Part shown: positions 1 to 12,890 of the stretch, piece after piece
Position numbering within the stretch: position 1 is the first letter of the stretch
How the letters are laid out: the number at the start of each line of letters is the position of its first letter
Assembly (NCBI GenBank): GCA_036877525.1
Contig: JAZGTH010000049.1
Coordinates: 1,395,001 to 1,459,000 of the forward strand
Source of the DNA: Chromobotia macracanthus
Taxonomy: Eukaryota > Chordata > Actinopteri > Cypriniformes > Botiidae
Reading direction: 5' to 3'
DNA: 64,000 bases
The notes under the pieces: model-generated
What the model saw: the letters and a program-made list of their open reading frames with translations, nothing else
Databases searched by the model: none
What the model was told of the DNA's origin: nothing
Made by a program: the position numbers and the translations under genes

Positions 1-1253
1 CAGGCAGATTGAAAAAACAATTAAAAGCAATTAAAGTTTGACAAAAGCTTGTCACAGAGTCTAAATCATACCTGGCAAATGAGACACACAGCAGCAGCTG
101 TGGGGAAAGTTCTGGTTACAGATAAGAAAGAGTCATGAATTCTATGTCCACCTCAGAATTAGCTCTGGTAAGGTTCTTATGACCTGAAGGGGCACCCCAC
201 TGGAATAGTTGCTGCCTAACACTGTCTGTCAGCAATCATCACATTAACCAATGATGGTTTGAGTCTGATCTAAACTGAAGTTGAAGACCTGAACCTGAAG
301 ACCTGCTCTTACAAAAATCTACCATGGTAATCACACTAAAACACCATAAAACACAATCTGATATCGGAGAGATAGACACCATGACAGGCTGTCTGTACAC
401 AGTGACGAAAAACTGACATGCAAACCAAACTTTTTCAACACTCAGAGGTCAAACCCAAAATCTAGCATGCTTACTCATTCCCACGACCAGATCTCCAACA
501 AACAAACATTTCTCTGCCCTGATTTATGCTTGGATAATGTTAATCCAAACAGAAACCATTTTAGAATAGTCAGATGAACAAAAGGAGTTTGATTATGGGT
601 GAGTCTGAGCAGAGAGGTCGCGGTGAACGCACTGAATTTAGACTCACTGAATTTAGGCAGAAAATAAGAGCCAGACAGAGAAAAAATTTCCGATTTAGCT
701 AGACACTAGAAATGATTATGTCCACCCAGGACAGACAGAGAGAAAAGAAAGACAGAATCAAGAAAAGGTAGAGAAAAGGTTTGCTAAAAGAGAAATCCAG
801 CCTATTACTGGACAAGCTCTCAGATTACAGGAATATTTCAGCCAGAAATGAAAATTCAATCAACATTTACTTACTTGTGTCACCGTATTACTTTCTGGCT
901 TCCATAAAGAAACAGTTATTTTTTTTAACATTTAGAAACCAACAAAAAAAGTGTAACACTATACAAACATCTGACAAGTTTAAAGTTCTGAGTGGCACTA
1001 GAGTGACATTCTCAAGTGTTTTATTGAATGTCCACAATTACACAAATCTGCCCCTCATAGCTGTAAGTGCAGTTTATAGACAGAATAAAAGCTTTTTACA
1101 TGTGACATACAGTACATCTACTGAGATGTCTTACTGTACATCTCTCTAACAGTAAGTTGTGTCTCCCTGAACCATTGTCTTCATATATTCTTCATCATGT
1201 TGACAGTCTTTATCTGCTGATTCATACACTCACTTCCGCACACACATACACGT

Positions 1254-1465
1254 TTTATGGGGACATTCCATAGTTGTAATGGTTTTTATACTGTACAAAC
1301 TGTATATTCTACCCCTCAAACCTAACCATTACAGAAAACGTTCCGCTGTTTTAGGTCATTCTGTATGATTAATAAGCTTCTTTTCTCATGGGGACCAAAA
1401 AATGTCCCAACAAAGTCCAAATTTACTGGTATTACTCTACATGGGGGACATTTGGTCCCCATAAC
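1254..1465 (+). repeat. GGGGAC-ended dispersed repeat, copy 1
   Basis: This element of about 212 bp starts TTTATGGGGACATTCC and ends GGTCCCCATAACG, so its ends form an imperfect inverted repeat around TTATGGGGAC. The core has CCTAACCATTACAGAAAACG and an internal ATGGGGACCAAAAAATGTCCC. Related copies follow across the window, usually beside (CA)n. I know such sequences are common in fish genomes but cannot name the family. Confidence 0.65.
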
Positions 1466-2924
1466 GTAATGAATACTAGGATCACACACCCACAGACACA
1501 CAAACCTGCTGCATTCTGTTGTTCCTCAGCTTCAAAAAGCTTTTGAGTCCCTCCAGCACAATAAAAGCAACAGTCGTCATTATTGATCTTGTTCTCTATC
1601 CAGACTGTGTAGAGACATTAGCATGAGTGCTAGAAGAGACCCTAACATGCTGTTAGGAGCTTGCTGAGGTAGAAACCAGGCAGATGGTCTGTGTTCCTCT
1701 CCAACTTTTGATTACAGTTGATTTCTAACAACACATTGAACAATGATCTCTGTTTCATATTGCTGGTCTCGGACACACGCACCAGCATCCAACTGAGTCT
1801 GTGCAAAGCATCAGACATGTTTGCTAACAGCCTCACTGTTTCCGCTTCACTAACACAGAAACACCACATTCCCTAATAAGTGTATGTAAGGAACAGATGT
1901 GTATATGTTTTGCATGTTTTAATACTTATTATACGTTCTTTTTCCATGTAAACTACCCTGTGAAACTGCCTTTGAAGTTGTTATTTATGAACTGTTACAA
2001 AATGATAAAGGCAATTTTTAAAAAAGCATTTACATCTACACCTATAACACAAAAATGTATGACCACAATGAGCAAGGTAAAATTCAGAAGATCCAGCTTT
2101 GATGATGTCATTGTCATTGGGGCAGATCACAGCGCCTTCATATGAATATTAAACAGTGTCCAGTTAATGTAACAGAAACAGTGAGACAACACAGAGTTTA
2201 GATGAATGATGAACACAGAGAATCAGATTACTAATGGACTTTATAAATGCTACATGTGGGCTTCAGAGCCCATTCAGCCAGCAATGCAGTATTAATAATC
2301 ATCTTGATATGCCAAAGGTTGTATATTTCAACTCATCTGGTTTGATGCTTCTCTGGAAACTCTTTTTTTTGTAAGTACACCACCAATTCAAACTTTCTTT
2401 TGTAGGTAACTTTTTATTTACACTGATTCTAAAAAACACATAAACGTCTTCCACTACTCACACAAATATAATGTTTTTGAGTCAAAATGTAACTGTTAAC
2501 AATGACATCACATTCAAGAGACTGCCCAAAGTCTGATCTCTGAAGATCTTTTCTTCAAACATCACCATCAGTCAATCTGCTAGAGTAAAACATTTGGTTT
2601 AGTCAAGGATAGATTAAAAAGTACATGCCAGCCAATATCTCTTCAAAAGAAAACACACACACACATACAGAAGGATAAGTGTGTCAGCGATATTAACAGT
2701 ACTTCAATCTCCCCTCATAGTCTCACAGTAAAACTGTATACACATCTTAAATGTTTCTCATTAGTGCTAGAAACAGACTGAGTGTAAGAATAAAACTCAG
2801 TTTCAGTCTTTAGGCTGTGTGAAACAGTTACTGCCATCTGTGCTGAGGACTAATAATCAGTCAGTGATAAAAAAATATATACATACATACGCTTACACAC
2901 ACGGTCACACACACGGTCACACAC

Positions 2925-3130
2925 ACACACTATGTGTGTGAATGGGGACATTCTGTAGACTTCTGTTGTTTTTATACACAGTTAAACAGTAAAATCTAAC
3001 CCACATTCCAACCCTAACAGAACACTTTCTGTATTTTTACTATTTAAAATAAAACTTTATTTACTATATTTTTATAGTGTTTTTACTTATGAGGACGTCC
3101 CGGAAAGGTTTTTCTGCAGTTCCTAACCCC
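2925..3130 (+). repeat. GGGGAC-ended dispersed repeat, copy 2
   Basis: It has GAATGGGGACATTCTGTAGA, a core CCAACCCTAACAGAACACTT, and TATTTTTATAGTGTTTTTAC before a GAGGACGTCCC end. It sits beside a short (CA)n. Confidence 0.6.
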
Positions 3131-3640
3131 AAACCATAACTCATTATATCAGAACAGAGACTAAATATATCAGAACCGCAGGAGTTATATCAGAACTCCT
3201 GGACTAAACTTGCCTATTAGAAATAAACTGAATTTACAAGGGAAAAAAAAAGAACCTTCAGTAGGAATCTTCAATCTTTCCTTCTGAATTAAGAGCTGAT
3301 GAAACACTGTTTCATTAAACACACACAATACTAACAGAAACTGTGCTTTTAAACTAAACTGTACAAATACTCATGTTTAATGGTAATTGCAATATTTCTT
3401 GTGCATTTCTGAAGAACAGGGTTCAGATTTCAGTAGATAGACTGGAGGCTGGTGAATTAATGGTTTCTGGACACTAAAGGATACTAGTTAACAGGAAACC
3501 AGTTAACTTCTTTAATGAGTTAAAACAGGAAATTAAGACTTCAAGGATCAAACTTAAGTGTCTCTATACAACAGGTGAAAATACATGAACTGGATGAGGT
3601 CAGATGAAAAGTAATTTCAAAGCAGAACAAGTTCAATCAT

Positions 3641-3830
3641 TTTACATTTACATTTAGTCATTTAGCAGACGTTTTTATCAAAAGCGACTTACAAAGGACG
3701 AGAGCATTGAACATATTGTCTTGCGCGCCAACGAGCCAAGTCTGCAAAGCTACATTTACAAGCGGATATTGTATTCTGTTACTAGAGAGAAAGATGAACT
3801 AGAAACAAGGAATTTTTTTTTGAGGATAGG
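3641..3830 (-). mobile_element. L2-type LINE 3' end, truncated
   Basis: The minus strand carries the 3' tail typical of fish L2-like LINEs: the AAAGTCGCTTT(T)GATAAAA, CGTCTGCTAAATGA and (AAATGTA)n motifs. On the window strand this reads ACATTTACATTTAGTCATTTAGCAGACG. It is a 5'-truncated copy, in the same orientation as the host gene. Related tails occur at 17420-17530, 18052-18190, 42050-42155 and 59585-59700. Confidence 0.8.
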
Positions 3831-5650
3831 ATAGATAGGATAGTGTCTGTGAAATAGGTGTTACCTATTTCGCTTTTTTACCTATTTTACATATTTTTAC
3901 CTATGTTACCTATTTCATTTTAATGAAGGATTATGAAGTCAAGGATTGCTGTTGTTTGAAATAACCCAGCAGATGAGCAAATGTGTACAATAAGACCTGG
4001 ACTGTGCATTAGGAGAGTAAAAATGTGAGTTCTCTCAGATCTGTGAGGTAGGTTTATGATCAAACAGAAAACAAAGCTAGAAGTCATCTGTCTGTCAGAT
4101 CTCATACACTCACTCTGAATCCATTCACATAGCTACCTTCTAAAATACTTCACAATCCCACAATGCACTGGCACAAGCTCAGTGAAAAAAAAACTCTTTT
4201 GATGTTAGTGGTCAGAGGTTGAAAGTGGTTAGAATAGGTTAGAGGTTAGAAGTTGTATATGTGAAATAATGAATTAATACCAAATTAATTACAAATATTA
4301 TTAATGGACTATTTTATCCTTTATTTTTGTTCCCTGTGACTTTTTCTACTAGAACATACATAAAGCAAAGAAGCACAGAGGAACACAAGAACACACTGTG
4401 GAAGTGACGTCTTACAAGACCTGTGCAAACAGAGATGTAGTGTCTCTCTCTGCATCTGTTTGTCAGGGAACAGAGCAATCACATTTTAATTTTTTGTCTG
4501 CACTTCATTTGGATTCATCAGTGGAGAACAGACTCTGCTGAAGTCAGACTGTCTCTCAGATATTGACTCTAATTAGATGGTGGATTTGTGACTAGAAATT
4601 TGATGCTGTATCAGATGCAAGCTAATGAGAGATGTGTGAACGCCAGTTGCCTTTTCTAGAAAGTGTTGTGTTTGAATAATTTGAGGAGGGTTCTGCAGCT
4701 GTGTTTTTGTTACTCAGATAAACCTATTGGCCCATGTTACAGGAACAAGATTTAAAAGGTTGTTACACAAGTTTGGAACAGTTTAAAGTTGTTACACTAT
4801 ACAAATATCAGAAAGTTTTTCATTCCAAAAATAGCTTTTATTTAAACCAAGGTCAGAAAATGAGTCTATCTGAAAAGTGTGTGATTATGACGTCATAATA
4901 ATGCAAAATAATAATGCATCAATAATGCAAAAGACTGTCTTTGAAGAAGACCAATGCCTACTTCTACATCATTGTTTTTGGCACTGCCATACTGCTGACA
5001 AGGGAAGGTAGTTTTGTATTTTCAGAAAGCGATCAATTCCATTTACAATTAAACAATGCAAGTTTATCTTGCCAAACCTTCTGTTACATTCAGTGATGCT
5101 CCTACTGAACACAATGAATCCCTTACTGTATGTACATCATGTTTGCATTGTTAGTTTTTTTTAGTGGTGAAAGCATTTGTATGAGATCACTGCAGTCTTA
5201 TGATCAACACTGATGACTGTCTGTCATCAGCTCATTGCTCATTACTTCAACCTTTCATGTGATGGGAATAGATCCAAATTTAATTCAATAATCAACAATT
5301 TTCACAATTCGTTAATCTCGACAGCTGTAATAGTAAAAATGTAGTAAAAGTATTTGAGAGGGTTCCACATATAATGCTTATTTCATATGCAAAGATGTTA
5401 GTCAATCACAGCAGTGGGAATTTAGACTGAAGTCTCACAGCAGACACTCCCCTTCAAACAGAGCGTTCAAATTAAAGGTCTAAAAAAGAAAACAGCCATT
5501 TATTTCAATTTTTTGATGTGAGAATTATAAGCATTTTAAGTGCACCTCACCTTAAGTGCACCACATTCTAAAAGATTTACTCTTCACACTCTGACTACTA
5601 ACACACTGACCAGTAACAATCAGTGGAGATATACATAATAATAATATAAA

Positions 5651-5659
<9 letters not shown>

Positions 5660-5704
<45 letters not shown>
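5660..5704 (+). repeat. (AT)n microsatellite
   Basis: An A-run followed by a pure (AT)n run. Confidence 0.95.
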
Positions 5705-5708
<4 letters not shown>

Positions 5709-5956
5709 ACTAGGCAACTATGGCAACGTCTCAAAGATGCTTAAAGAAACCTACCTGCAAACATTTTTTGGGGTGAAAATATTAACATTCCTAAAACTTT
5801 TGTTCCTTTAGCTAACCCAGATATGACACTGTTACAAACATGAGCATTATAAGCTGGACATCATGACTATGTTCACCGTAACCCTAACCCTATGACAACA
5901 GTGAACTGTGACACTGTATTTACATTTCACTATTACTGATGGTAATAGTGCTTAGT

Positions 5957-5957
<1 letters not shown>

Positions 5958-5997
<40 letters not shown>

Positions 5998-6049
5998 CTC
6001 TCTCGCTCTCTCTCGCTCTCTCTCGCTCTCTCTCGCTCTCTCTCGCTCT
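5958..6049 (+). repeat. (CT)n with TCTCGCTCTC variants
   Basis: A pure (TC)n start passes into a higher-order array of 10-base TCTCGCTCTC units, about six copies. Both strands stay open as Leu/Ser or Arg/Glu strings, which are not genes. Confidence 0.95.
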
Positions 6050-6689
6050 GGATTCTCTCTTGGTAATACTGAACCGCTTGCCTGGGGTCAACCTGTCATG
6101 ACCTTGTTGATAAAGAAACACTTTTATATTGTTTTTGAAGGGATTTGGGATTGGGTTGAAATCACTCAGGCAGCCTACATGACATCACAGGGCAAAATCT
6201 TCATGAAAACCTGAAGAAACAATATGCAGATGAAGGAATGAGATGAGCTGAGGAAAAATGTCAAGGGTTTCAGTCTATGTGTATAATGTACAACTAGATA
6301 TTTCTGTGAGAAACTGTGATGGTGTTTGGCTGTTAAACTCAGTATGTGTTGTAGCTGATTGTCAGGTGGTTGCTAAGCTGTTCTGAGATGTTTTTAGCAG
6401 GTCGCTATGTGATTCTGGTCTCACATCCTCCAATTTAAGAATATGAGAGTTTTTTCACCCATTCATCAGGCAAAACAGTGCCTTGCTCTATAGCACCTGT
6501 CATTTCCTGCCATCTGTGGGAATCAAACCTGAGAACCTTTGCTTTACAAGTATCAGGGGAGAGTGCAAATGCAATCCCCCACTACCAGAAATTGTGACTC
6601 AACGTGAGACTCAGAAATCGAGACTCACGCATTTGGGGAATTAAAAACAATAAATTAATTAATTAAAAACAACCAAAACCCTACAAATT

Positions 6690-8255
6690 ATTTGATTAGC
6701 CCAGAAGAACTAAAAGCACTAAACAAACTAAAACCCAGAAAGGCATGTGCTTCAGATAACATCAGAACAGAAATGATGAAGCACAGCCCTACAAGAGGCC
6801 CAATGCAAGAGGCCCGTTAAAACTATTTCATCTGGTTCAACAAACTGGATCCTTTCCTGAGACCTGCACAGGTTTAACACCCATTATATAAGTGGAGACA
6901 AATTCAAAGCTCTTCAATAACTCCTGACTTCTGCATTTGTGTGAACAGTAATATGAAGTCTTTCTGCTGTATCCTGAACAACTGGACTCAGGCCTTTCTT
7001 ACCAAACACAATGTATTGAGTAAAAGTCAGACTGGATTTTTTACTAAACCGCCGTACCACTCATCACATCTATACAATACAGACACTAGTCAATCAGCAC
7101 GTATGTCAAAAAAAAGAGGCAAAATTTATTCCTGTTTTTATAAAAGCATTTGATTCTATATGGCACGATGGGTTATAATATAAAATTCTACAATCTGGCA
7201 TTGGAGGAAAAATGTTTGACATCATTGAATCCATGTATTTAGAAAACAGGTGCAGACATTTGGCTACAAAAGATCAATTTTTCACTCAAGGTTGTGAAGT
7301 CAGACAGGGCTGCAGCTTGAGTCCAACTTATATCAATAAGTTAGCAGTGCTACTGGTACAATCCGCCACAGCCAGTCTCAGAGGTGAAATCTCTTCTGTA
7401 TGCAGATGACCTGCTGCTGCTGTCAGATACTGCACAAGGTCTTAAGCAGCACCTGGACCTGCTGGAGAACTGCTGTCAAAACTGGCCTTGACAATAAAAA
7501 AACAAAACAAAATCATGATCTTCCAGAAGAAAGTCAGATTACAGGATACCAGATACACCTTCCCTTTAGGAAAGGTGCAATAGAGCACACGCTACACTGT
7601 GACTTCTTTGGACTAAAAGTCTGTCTGTAAATGCACTAAAAGACAAAGCTAGATAGCATTCTACGCTATCATGGGCAAATTTACTAAAACAGACATTCCT
7701 GTTGCAGTTTGGTGCAAAATCTGTAATAGTGTTATTCTGCCTATCACTCTATATGGAGGCGGAGTTTAGGGTCCACACTGTCAGAGAGATCAGAAGGGGA
7801 ACACCAACTAAAGCAAGTTAAGATGAACTAGGCAGACATCCCCTTATACAAATTCAACAACATAACATTGTTGAACAACATAAAGCCCTTAAAACCCAAG
7901 AGTTGAGGCCTAAAACCAGTCCCCTCTGCCTGCTGACCCTCAAACTCCAGAAAAGTCAGTTCCAGACCACCAGTACTGAACATTAACCAAACCAGAATTA
8001 ATCAAATCATAAAAGATAGTAAAAATGAATATTTAGACCACTGGGAAAATGAAAGTAAAAACCAAAGTAAACTAGACTGCGATGGGGCCCTAAATCGAAA
8101 ATATAATCTGGCAGAATATCTCTACACCGTTATAGACCCAAAGCAGAGCTCTTCAGAGGAGGATCAAATGCAGACGTTACTGGGAAAAGAGAGACACCTG
8201 TCAGCTGCTGCTAAATTCATTTTTCCTCTGCAAACAAACAGAAGCAAACTACTGA
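6690..8255 (+). mobile_element. degraded non-LTR retrotransposon (reverse transcriptase)
   Basis: Pieces of a reverse transcriptase appear in shifting plus-strand frames. First, EELKALNKLKPRKACASDNI near 6700. Then LSKSQTGFFTKPPYHSSHLY (about 7015-7075). Then a YDIIESMYLENRC-like stretch with FTQGCEVRQGCSLSPTYINK (7215-7345). Then LLYADDLLLLSDTAQGLKQH (7393-7455), which holds the catalytic YADD box. Then NALKDKAR and IPVAVWCKICNSVILPITLY (7630-7755). The 3' end has ELGRHPLIQIQ and LAEYLYTVIDPKQ. Several stops and frameshifts make it inactive. It lies antisense to nrxn2. I recognise the fish family but cannot name the clade safely. A second fragment is at 44865-44995. Confidence 0.85.
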
Positions 8256-8352
8256 CTTGATATAATTCGAAGACACTCATAAACACACACGTTTATCCAT
8301 TTACTTATTGTCTTCTTATTGCAGTCCATAATTTAATGTTAAAAATACACCT

Positions 8353-8353
<1 letters not shown>

Positions 8354-8416
<63 letters not shown>

Positions 8417-8435
8417 GTATATATATGTATATATA

Positions 8436-8479
<44 letters not shown>

Positions 8480-8526
8480 GTATATATTATATATATGTAT
8501 ATATATGTATATATATGTATATTATA

Positions 8527-8623
<97 letters not shown>
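8354..8623 (+). repeat. (AT)n block with ATGTATATAT variants, 270 bp
   Basis: Pure (AT)n at both ends encloses a middle made of TATATATATGTA and TATTATATAT units. All is self-complementary and able to fold back. It separates the LINE at 6690-8255 from the LINE 3' end at 8622. Confidence 0.95.
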
Positions 8624-8625
<2 letters not shown>

Positions 8626-9090
8626 GGGCCCTCATGACCCGGCTATGCAATAGTTTCTTCCCCCATGCTATCAGACTCCTCAATACATAGAACTGGATCT
8701 GAAGGAACACACACACCCATACGCAAACAAATGTGCATCCTCCACTCTGCAATTTTTTGCACGTTAAATACTTTTTGCTTCTAAATACTTATACTGCTCA
8801 TAGTCGTATGTTTACACTTATGTTAACACTTTGGAACAGAACTGTTTACTGGTCGGCGCTGCACTGGGACTTACTATGTCCATTGTCTGCCCCAGAAGTC
8901 ATTGTACTGCCTTGTGCTGTCTGCACGTTTGCACTTGTGCACTTTATGTATAAATTATATAGCCTTGTAGTTCTGTGTTGTTCTGTGTTTATGTAGCACC
9001 TTGATCCTGGAGAAACATTGTTTCGTTTCACTATGTACTTATATATGGTTGAAATGACAATAAACTCAACTTGAACTTGAATGATACCAG
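8622..9090 (+). mobile_element. LINE 3' end (CR1/L2/Rex-like), 5'-truncated
   Basis: The copy starts with the last coding piece, LMTRLCNSFFPHAIRLLNT (8630-8690). It continues into a 3' UTR with CTGGTCGGCGCTGCACTGGG and TTTCACTATGTACTTATATA, and ends with a TTGAACTTGA-type tail. The same 3' UTR occurs at 10365-10770. It directly follows the (AT)n block, which may mark its 5' junction. Confidence 0.8.
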
Positions 9091-9320
9091 TAAATTTGAC
9101 CTTGCGGGGACATTTTTTGGTCCCCATGAGGAAAAAAGTTTATAAATCATACAGAATGAAAAACTAAATAATGCAGAGCGTTTTCTGTGAGGGGAAGGTA
9201 TAGGGGTAGGGTTAGCGTAAGGGGATAGAATAGTTTTTACAGTTTTTATAATATAATATATAATATATATAATATAATATAGTATAAAAACCATTACTTC
9301 TATGAAATGTCATAAAACAT
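9060..9320 (-). repeat. GGGGAC-ended dispersed repeat, copy 3 (inverse)
   Basis: The window strand has GCGGGGACATTTTTTGGTCC, CATACAGAATGAAAAACTAA, AGCGTTTTCTGTGAGGGG and TAAAAACCATTACTTCTATG. Inverted, these match the start, core and end of copy 1. An (AT)n run has grown inside it at 9247-9282. Confidence 0.65.
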
Positions 9321-10034
9321 GAAAACACGTCTGTGTGTGAGTCTGGGTGTGAGTGTGTAGCCTCTCCAATAAATTTAGGAGATTCACATCCATCTCTTGT
9401 CCTGCTTCCTGTCAACAGAGAAGAACCTTCTAACCTTTAATGCAACAACAAACTCAACTGGAAGCTCTAGGATTGAAACAAATGTGTTTCTAAAGCTCTG
9501 AGCTTTTACAGATGCTCAGAGCAGAACAGAACTATGATCCCTTTTGTCTGAAAACCAGTGATGCCATGACATAATGATGAAGTTGAGCAATAGAGAACTG
9601 TGACCAAATCTGTTTGAGTCACATCAGGTCAACCCTGGTCCATGTGGCTGACAGTCCATCTTCTCAACCATCTAAGAGGACCCTGGACTAACCTGGACCA
9701 GCTAATGACAATAAATGACCAGCTTCAACCAGTGGAAACCATGGAAACCTCATCAGGCTTGGCTTTAATTACTGGAGAGAAATCTGATGGGCAGAGCCGC
9801 TGTAGAAGCTCTCAGAACCCCTGTGCTGGAGATACTGTCTCATCCAGTAATTACACACAGTAGAACAGTGTCTCAGAGTTTATGCCAACCCACATGGTCT
9901 TCAGGAGCAACCAAGCATGTGTTATCAAAGAGCAAGGCATCATGGGTCTTTTATGAGTGGTAGTTTGCCCTTACATCTTGTAATACTAAATCAGAAGTTT
10001 AAAGAAGGAATGTTCTGTAGGAGGAAGTATTACC

Positions 10035-10770
10035 ACATTGAGGATGGCTTTTACCCCTTCTCCACAGAACCATCAGCGGCTCCTCCTTGGAGATTGTCAA
10101 GAGCACCAAGATTCTTGGTGTTCACCTGGCGGAGAACCTCACCTGGTCGCTCAACACAAGTTAGATAACAAAGAAAGCCCAATACCGCCTGTACTTTCTG
10201 AGGAGACTGAGGAAAGCACATCTCCCACCCCCCATCCTCACCACGTTCTACAGAGGGACTATTGAGAGCATCCTGTGCAGCTGCATCACTGCCCACACAC
10301 TCTTTACACTCCTGCCATCTGGTAAACAGTACCGAAGCATTCGCGCCCTCATGACCAGGCTATCAGACTCCTCAATACATGGAACTGGAGCTGAAAGGAA
10401 CACACACAACTGCTTATCCTCCACCCTGCATTATTTTGTACATAGTCATTGTTTACACTTATGTTAACACTTATATCTCTATTTCACCAGGATCACTCTG
10501 GAACAGGACTGTGTGCTGGTCGGCGCTGCACTGGGATGTGCACTGGGCTGCACATACTATGTCCATTTTCTTACCCAAGAAGTCATTGTACTGTCTTGTG
10601 CTGTCTGCACATGTTTGCACTTGTGCACTTTATGTATAAATTATGTATAAATTATGTAGCCTTGTAGTTCTGTGTTGTTCTGTGTTTATGTAGCACCTAG
10701 ATCCTGAAGAAACGTTGTTTCATTTCACTATGTACTTGTATATGGTTGAAATGCCAATAAACTCCCCTTT
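10035..10770 (+). mobile_element. LINE with internal deletion (same family as 8622-9090)
   Basis: Plus-strand translation gives TISGSSLEIVKSTKILGVHL, then KKAQYRLYFLRRLRKAHLPP, PILTTFYRGTIESILCSCIT, then directly TLFTLLPSGKQYRSIRALMT. This is the C-terminal part of a CR1/L2/Rex-like reverse transcriptase. The segment normally between CITVWYG and the LLPSG box is missing, so about 150-200 bases were deleted. The 3' UTR is shared with the copy at 8622-9090. Frameshifts and stops are present, so it is non-functional. Confidence 0.85.
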
Positions 10771-11867
10771 ACCACAAGAACTGAGGCTCTCTCTGATCTC
10801 ACAACAAGATGGTCAACCATACATTCAGCTGTTTGTGAAACTGGTACTAGATGAGGTGAACGTCCCTGAAGCTCCTTCAGAGTGTGCTTGTAGAAATCAG
10901 TTTCTCACGTCCAGAAATCTGAGCTTTCATTCAACCATTTTTTTTCAAGATACCTCATAATAATCCAGTTTACAAGGGAAATACAATGACCAGCAGGAAA
11001 CTTTTTCTGCCCTGACTGTGAGTTGGGAGTGTCAATCACAAAAATCATGATAAAACTGGTATTTAGTAGGTTTAATATTATTAATAATATTTTGGCTCTT
11101 CCCAGCTTTAAAAGGTATTTTGAAGCTTTAAAAAGCCATTATGTAAACAAACGTTTTCTGTTTGGCTGAAGAGATTCTCATGTAAATGAACAACCAAAAT
11201 GTTTGGTTCTCTCTGTCAAACACACACAAACACATTAACAGACACACACACACAAATTGCGTAAGATACTATGTCCAGCAATGCCCTCAACTTGACCTGT
11301 TCTGAGACACATTCAGAAATATAAAATGCTTGTGAGCTACATGACATAATTCACTATTTTGTAAAACAAATGAAGAAACTCAGAGCTGCAATTTAAAGCT
11401 GACAAACCAAACAACCTGTAAACTGTTGCTGCAGTGTGTATTCTGTTATTGTTGTCTCACATTAATATTACTATTGATAATGTTTCACACTGATCTAGTG
11501 TTAAGATACTATATCAAAACAGTTTTAATTTGCTCAGATAATGGTAAATTATGTCTTTTCATTTGCTCAGAAAATGTTAAATTATGTATTTTTAAATAGA
11601 CTGACAAAGGGAGGTTTAGTCAGATTTAGCTAATTTCTGGGGACAATTTATATCAAAACTGTAAAGAAACACATAAGGACACACACACACATACAGATAT
11701 ACAGTAATGATGTATAAGAATGAATGTTTTTGACAGTGGAGGCAATCAAAAAACGAACAGTGAAACAAGCGCTGAAGGATGTTTGTCACACTAAATAGTT
11801 TTACTGAAGGTGAATGTCCACGTTTTCAAAAAGAGGGAAAGATCTGAATAAAACCAGAAAGCCTAAG

Positions 11868-12212
11868 CCACTGTTTACTTCTTAAAACACTGTTCACCTC
11901 TTAAAACACTGTTCACCTCTTAAAACACTGTTCACTTCCTAAAACACTGTTCACTTCCTAAAACACTGTTCACTTCCTAAAACACTGTTCACTTCCTAAA
12001 ACACTGTTCACCTCTTAAAACACTGTTCACCTCTTAAAACACTGTTCACCTCTTAAAACACTGTTCACCTCTTAAAACACTGTTCACCTCTTAAAACACT
12101 GTTCACTTCTTAAAACAATGTTCACTTCTTAAAACACTGTTCACCTCTTAAAACAATGTTCACCTCTTAAAACAATGTTCACTGCTTAAAACAATGTTCA
12201 CTGCTTAAAACT
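11868..12212 (+). repeat. 19-bp minisatellite, about 18 units
   Basis: The unit CTTAAAACACTGTTCACCT repeats head to tail, with small changes (ACCTC/ACTTC/ACTGC and CACTG/CAATG) that sort into neighbouring blocks. That pattern suggests local expansion by unequal exchange or slippage. It is intronic and non-coding. Confidence 0.95.
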
Positions 12213-12890
12213 TTGAAACCTAATCAAAACAACCTGCTAGCTTTTTTACCAAAACACTGTTTTAATTAATCACCTACCCTGGTTTCAGTACATTCTGGAT
12301 ACTGGATACAAATCAACCTACAGATTCAGTACAAACATCCTGCTGTATGCCAGTGCATGTCTGAATTTCATTAAACAACTGAACCAAATAATCCAAAATG
12401 GAGATGTCTAAATACTAATTAATAGCCACAATAAATCAGCCAATTACAACAAATCAAATGAAATGCATCTAATGTAATGTGGTAACAAATAATAAACCTG
12501 TGGTTTTCTGTTTATAGACTGCATGGGTGTCTTTCTGTTACTGACATCATTTCTATTGGGTTATTTATGAGGTGAAGAGCCAAAAACAACAATTTTAAGT
12601 CAGATTTAGTAGTAATCAGTTACACATTTCTATCAACAGTAACACATATTTACTAAAGGTCAATAAATAGTCAATAAATCTAACAAAATATAAAATGTTT
12701 ACAGAAGAATATTTTGTTAATTTAACTCTTATGAATGTCAATAAAGTACTTTAACTAAATTTAACAGATTAATAGTTATGTTGCCTCTTTAACCTGTAGT
12801 AAATCTGTATTGTAGTTCCTGACTTTCCTGTAATATTTCAGCTGTTTATGTCACGTTTATATAGCTTATGGCCTGAAAGTTTGTACTCAC

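Larger units (their letters stand above)
1..12890 (-). other. intron 3' of the EGF-C exon (partial)
   Basis: No neurexin exon is recognisable here on either strand. In other vertebrates the beta-neurexin promoter and first exon lie in the interval between EGF-C and LNS6. I looked for its His-rich mature N-terminus and found none, so it is probably beyond the window. What is present is repeats: an L2-type 3' end (3641-3830), two degraded LINE bodies and one extra 3' end between 6690 and 10770, (AT)n and (CT)n microsatellites, three copies of the GGGGAC repeat family, and a 19-bp minisatellite at 11868-12212. The stretches 1-1250, 1490-2900, 3850-5650 and 10770-11860 are plain AT-rich intron in which I see no specific feature. 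Confidence 0.85.

Noticed and set aside
781..1149. 122-codon plus-strand frame
   Set aside because: Its residue pattern is that of translated AT-rich intron; no motif.
5879..5892. Telomere-like TAACCCTAACCCTA
   Set aside because: Only two units; part of general AACCCTAAC cores of a dispersed repeat family, not an interstitial telomere. The same applies to 61670-61681.
1..12890. Search for a beta-neurexin first exon and LNS6 exons
   Set aside because: No His-rich leader followed by a donor and no GTTYIF or WPPNDRPST coding text was seen on the minus strand, so none is claimed.
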